This document shows, in pieces, positions 6,382 through 8,872 of a DNA stretch of 8,872 bases (position 1 is its first letter; every line of letters begins with the position of its first letter). The notes below the pieces were generated by a model. That model worked only from the letters and a program-made list of their open reading frames with translations, did not search any database and had not been told where the DNA came from. A program made the position numbers and the translations under genes. The stretch is from an uncultured Bacillota bacterium (GTDB lineage Bacteria; Bacillota_I; Bacilli_A; RFN20; CAG-449): positions 1 through 8,872 of the forward strand of contig CAJKZK010000075.1 of NCBI GenBank assembly GCA_905204225.1, in the 5' to 3' direction.

Positions 6382-7062
6382 ATGAAAAAAATTATTCTAT
6401 ATCATGGTTCACCAAAAATTATTGAAAATCCAATATTTGGTGAAGGTAAAAAATATAATGATTATGGTCAAGGTTTTTATTGTACAGAATATTTAGAACT
6501 TGCTAAAGAATGGGCTTGTACTAATGATAATAAAGGATATGCAAATAAATATGAATTAAGTCTTGATGGATTAAAAATTTTAGATTTATCTAATGAAAAA
6601 TATACAATTTTAAATTGGTTAGCAATTCTTATGGAAAATAGAATTGTCAATTTATCAACTCCTATACAAAGACAAGCAAGAAAATATTTACTAGATAATT
6701 TCTTACCTGATTATAAAGATTATGATGTAATAATTGGTTATAGAGCCGATGATGCATATTTTTCATTTGCTAGAGCGTTTATTAGTAATGAAATTAGTTT
6801 ATATCAACTTGGTCTTGCAATGAAATTAGGTAAATTAGGTCTTCAATATTGTTTAAAATCAAAAAAAGCATTTAATCAATTAAAATTTATAAATTATGTA
6901 GATGTAGATAATTTGATTTATTACAACAAGAAAAAATCAAGAGATGAAGAAGCAAGAAGCACATATTTAAAAGAACTTGAAAACATTGATTTAAATGGAA
7001 TATATATGATAGATATAATTAAAGAAGGTATAAAAAATGATGATAAAAAGTTACGATTATAA
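6382..7062 (+). CDS. DUF3990 protein, ADP-ribosyltransferase-like putative toxin
   Basis: A 226-residue cytoplasmic protein of the DUF3990 family, which belongs to the ADP-ribosyltransferase superfamily. It begins MKKIILYHGSPKII (H8), followed by NDYGQGFYCTEYLELAKEWA (Y33 region). These match the His and Tyr motifs that hold NAD in this fold. The core YDVIIGYRADDAYFSFARAF and the LGLQYCLKSKKAF segment near residue 152-164 are family hallmarks. The last motif has glutamine (Q155) near where other ADP-ribosyltransferases carry the catalytic glutamate, so the chemistry is uncertain. The gene overlaps the following HTH gene by 26 bases, and a promoter with paired operators precedes it. This architecture suggests the toxin of a toxin-antitoxin pair; that role is inference from family and context. 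The DUF3791 gene often seen beside DUF3990 is missing here. Confidence 0.85.
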   Translation: MKKIILYHGSPKIIENPIFGEGKKYNDYGQGFYCTEYLELAKEWACTNDNKGYANKYELSLDGLKILDLSNEKYTILNWLAILMENRIVNLSTPIQRQARKYLLDNFLPDYKDYDVIIGYRADDAYFSFARAFISNEISLYQLGLAMKLGKLGLQYCLKSKKAFNQLKFINYVDVDNLIYYNKKKSRDEEARSTYLKELENIDLNGIYMIDIIKEGIKNDDKKLRL

Positions 7063-7681
7063 TTATTTAGAAATAGCCATGAAAAATCTTGGTGAAGCAT
7101 TTGATTACGCTAAAAATGGATATAATCTTGATATGGATAAATTCATGGATATGTTTATTACAAGTGGATATTCTAAAATGTTTGAAGATGGAAATCCTAA
7201 AATATTAATTGGTATATCAGGATCTGAACTAGTATTAAATGTTTTTGAACAATGTGGATATAAAGTAGATATAAAATTACCACAAAATAACTTTGATTAT
7301 TCTCCAGAATATTGGTGTGGTTGGATAATTGCTTATTATCAATGGAAAACATGTTTATCATTTAAATATATTCATTCACAAATTTCTATGCAAGATATTT
7401 TATTACTCTACCCTACTTTACATGAAGCTAGTGAAGATAAATTTGTTGATGTTATAAATGAAAGAATTAAAAATAAAATAAAAACAACAAGACTTCAACA
7501 AATTAGAAAAATATGCGGTTTATCACAAAATGAACTTTCTAAAAAATCAGGTGTTAATTTAAGAACTTTACAACAATATGAACTTGGTACAAAAGATATA
7601 AATAAAGCATCTGCTGCTTCAGTTTATGCTTTAGCCAAAACATTAAATTGTAATGTAGAAGATTTATTAGAAATGATATAA
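7037..7681 (+). CDS. Putative antitoxin with C-terminal XRE helix-turn-helix
   Basis: A 214-residue protein in two parts. Residues 1-148 form a conserved domain of unknown function that I recognise from genes next to DUF3990 in Clostridia and Bacilli. It includes MDMFITSGYSKMFEDGNPK, YSPEYWCGWIIAYYQW and DILLLYPTLHEASEDKF. Residues 150-214 are an XRE helix-turn-helix (LQQIRKICGLSQNELSKKSG, then NLRTLQQYELGTKDINKA). Translation starts within the DUF3990 gene, at ATG 7037 or the next ATG at 7040, with GAAGG eight bases upstream. The protein probably neutralises the DUF3990 partner through its N-terminal domain and represses the shared promoter at the 6324 and 6351 repeats; both points are inferred. 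It ends 23 bases from the convergent RNase III-like gene, with no clear terminator between. Confidence 0.82.
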   Translation: MMIKSYDYNYLEIAMKNLGEAFDYAKNGYNLDMDKFMDMFITSGYSKMFEDGNPKILIGISGSELVLNVFEQCGYKVDIKLPQNNFDYSPEYWCGWIIAYYQWKTCLSFKYIHSQISMQDILLLYPTLHEASEDKFVDVINERIKNKIKTTRLQQIRKICGLSQNELSKKSGVNLRTLQQYELGTKDINKASAASVYALAKTLNCNVEDLLEMI

Positions 7682-7704
7682 AAGATAATTATCTATTAAT
7701 AATA

Positions 7705-8205
7705 TTATTTTATTGTCATCCATTCTTTTAATATTGTAGATATTTCCTTAAACCAATCACCATCTCTATTAATCAAATTCAAATATATTGCTCCTATCAT
7801 TGCTTCTACTGCAGTAGCAATAAATTTTCTATTTTCATTATCTTTATATTCATAATCAGTATGCATCTTACTATCTGATTTATCATATTTTACATGTTTA
7901 AGAATATCATATTTTTTTGCTACTTTAGTAATAAAATATTTATCTGTTATATATTTTTCGATTTCTTTAGATAACATCTTTATTTTATTGTCATCAATAA
8001 ACAAATTTACATAAACAAATTTAATTATTGCATCACCAAGAGTAGATAAATCTAAATTATCTTTGTCGAAAGAATTTACATCTTTATAATTAGGCTCATT
8101 TTTCTTTACTCCTTTTTTAATATAACTTTTATAGGATTTATCAATTAACGCTAAGTCAACATATTCATTATCTTTTTTATTTAAATATTCTTCAAATTTA
8201 TCCAT
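7705..8205 (-). CDS. Small RNase III-like protein lacking the dsRNA-binding domain
   Basis: A 166-residue protein made only of an RNase III-like endonuclease domain. DNLDLSTLGDAIIKFVYVNL (about 49-68) is the signature helix and FIATAVEAMIGAIYLN (about 128-143) the second one. Compared with E. coli RNase III, the D45 equivalent is D58 and the E117 equivalent is E134. The positions of E38, E41 and D114 hold L51, S54 and T131, so several metal-binding acids are missing. D52 is near but not at the canonical position. The middle is Lys/Asp-rich, and no double-stranded-RNA-binding domain follows. It may bind structured RNA without cutting it, or work as a heterodimer with an active partner; neither is shown. 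A GGTGG ribosome site lies in the 12-base gap after the upstream gene, so the two are likely co-transcribed. It is a diverged relative of the gene at 5775-6264. Confidence 0.75.
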   Translation of the reverse strand: MDKFEEYLNKKDNEYVDLALIDKSYKSYIKKGVKKNEPNYKDVNSFDKDNLDLSTLGDAIIKFVYVNLFIDDNKIKMLSKEIEKYITDKYFITKVAKKYDILKHVKYDKSDSKMHTDYEYKDNENRKFIATAVEAMIGAIYLNLINRDGDWFKEISTILKEWMTIK

Positions 8206-8217
8206 AAAACCACCATT

Positions 8218-8872
8218 TTACATATTATCAATAATAATTAATTCTTCAAAATATTTTAAAGGATTAGAATCTTTATTGTTTACTAAATTTTTAAAATATT
8301 TTGTTTTTTTATAATCTATAAATTTACAATATTCTTTGTAAGATAATGATTTCCATTTACGTAATGCAATATGATAATCTCTTCCAAATGAATCAATATA
8401 TAAATGAATATTATTTATATTTTCATTTTCTCTCAAATCATTAATTTTTATTTTACCTTCAAAATAATTTAAACATTCATTAGAAATAGGTTCATAATTA
8501 TTATGATAATCAAGCATACAATTACAATTATTGTTTAACATTATCTTAAAATATTCTTTTTGTTCTATTTCATCGTTTGTAAAAGCAAATTTTTTATTAT
8601 TTGATAAAAAATTATTATTTTCATTATCAGAATATAAATTATGTTCCAATAATACATCTTTTTCTACTTGTGTCATCGCATTTAACATATAATCAAATGC
8701 TTTCATATTTCCACTTTTACAAACAATTTCACCTTTTAAATCTAATTTACAATTATATAACTTTATTAATTCCCAATTATATTCATCACTACTTAAATCA
8801 TTAATTTTATTTATTATTTTTTTTACAAATTCTTTTTGGGTATTTTCGTTTTCAAAAATATTATATCCATTA
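8218..8872 (-). CDS. Protein of unknown function (5' end outside window)
   Basis: The frame is open from the right edge to a TAA at 8218, giving 217 visible residues; the true start lies beyond 8872. An internal ATG at 8706 is not needed as a start, because the same frame continues upstream without a stop (visible start NGYNIFENENTQKEF). The protein is acidic to neutral and Asn/Tyr-rich, without signal peptide, membrane segment or recognisable motif. It contains a cluster NNNCNCMLDYHNNYEP and a C-terminal IHLYIDSFGRDYHIALRKW block that looks conserved in style, but I cannot name a family. It sits 12 bases upstream of the RNase III-like gene on the same strand, so it is its likely operon partner. 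Confidence 0.7.
   Translation of the reverse strand, partial: NGYNIFENENTQKEFVKKIINKINDLSSDEYNWELIKLYNCKLDLKGEIVCKSGNMKAFDYMLNAMTQVEKDVLLEHNLYSDNENNNFLSNNKKFAFTNDEIEQKEYFKIMLNNNCNCMLDYHNNYEPISNECLNYFEGKIKINDLRENENINNIHLYIDSFGRDYHIALRKWKSLSYKEYCKFIDYKKTKYFKNLVNNKDSNPLKYFEELIIIDNM

Noticed and set aside
7683..7694. Palindrome AGATAATTATCT after the antitoxin gene as a terminator
   Set aside because: There is no loop, no GC in the stem centre and no proper T-run directly behind it, so a stable RNA hairpin is unlikely.
8601..8804. Plus-strand open frame of 67 codons
   Set aside because: It is antisense to the unknown gene at 8218-8872, low in complexity and without a start signal.
1..8872. Mycoplasma code (TGA as tryptophan)
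   Set aside because: Tryptophan is written TGG throughout, including many sites in the nuclease, toxin and antitoxin genes. Reading TGA as Trp does not repair the broken RNase III-like gene, which soon meets TAA in that frame.

Overview
The window is very AT-rich and gene-dense. It has clear Shine-Dalgarno sites (TGGAGG, AGGAG, AAGGGG), promoters close to the sigma-A consensus, and tryptophan written as TGG, so the standard bacterial code 11 fits. Together with a tryptophanyl-tRNA synthetase of the Bacilli/Mollicutes-like kind and a lipobox-bearing surface lipoprotein, this points to a low-GC Bacillota, perhaps an uncultured gut-type Bacilli lineage. The lineage is inference; no rRNA or other phylogenetic marker is present.

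Layout from left to right. Bases 1-3835 hold four leftward genes, transcribed from 3835 down: a DUF6429-like small protein, a PD-(D/E)XK nuclease-like protein that overlaps it by one base (TAATG), trpS, and a beta-helix surface lipoprotein that overlaps trpS by one base (also TAATG) and runs off the left edge. Bases about 3850-5375 hold an IS200/IS605-type element carrying only tnpB. Its own promoter, an inverted repeat over the start codon and two hairpins behind the stop codon are visible. Its RuvC-II glutamate position is glycine, with a glutamate at an alternative place.

Bases 5441-8872 look like an accessory or defence-type island. They contain an XRE-family regulator (+), a small RNase III-like gene broken by a frameshift in an A8 run (-), a two-gene DUF3990 ADP-ribosyltransferase-like toxin plus HTH antitoxin module (+), a second small RNase III-like gene (-), and a 5'-truncated gene of unknown function (-) just upstream of that one. 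The toxin-antitoxin promoter (TTGATA-17-TATAAT) carries two identical 16-base palindromic repeats 27 bases apart, which look like autoregulatory operators.

The most unusual content is the pair of stand-alone RNase III-like proteins. Neither has a double-stranded-RNA-binding domain, both have partly lost the catalytic acidic residues, and they flank the toxin-antitoxin module on both sides. Next in interest are the operator arrangement, the A8 frameshift, the rearranged TnpB active site and the nuclease/DUF6429 gene pair. No rRNA, tRNA or CRISPR array was seen, and no intergenic stretch exceeds 300 bases.
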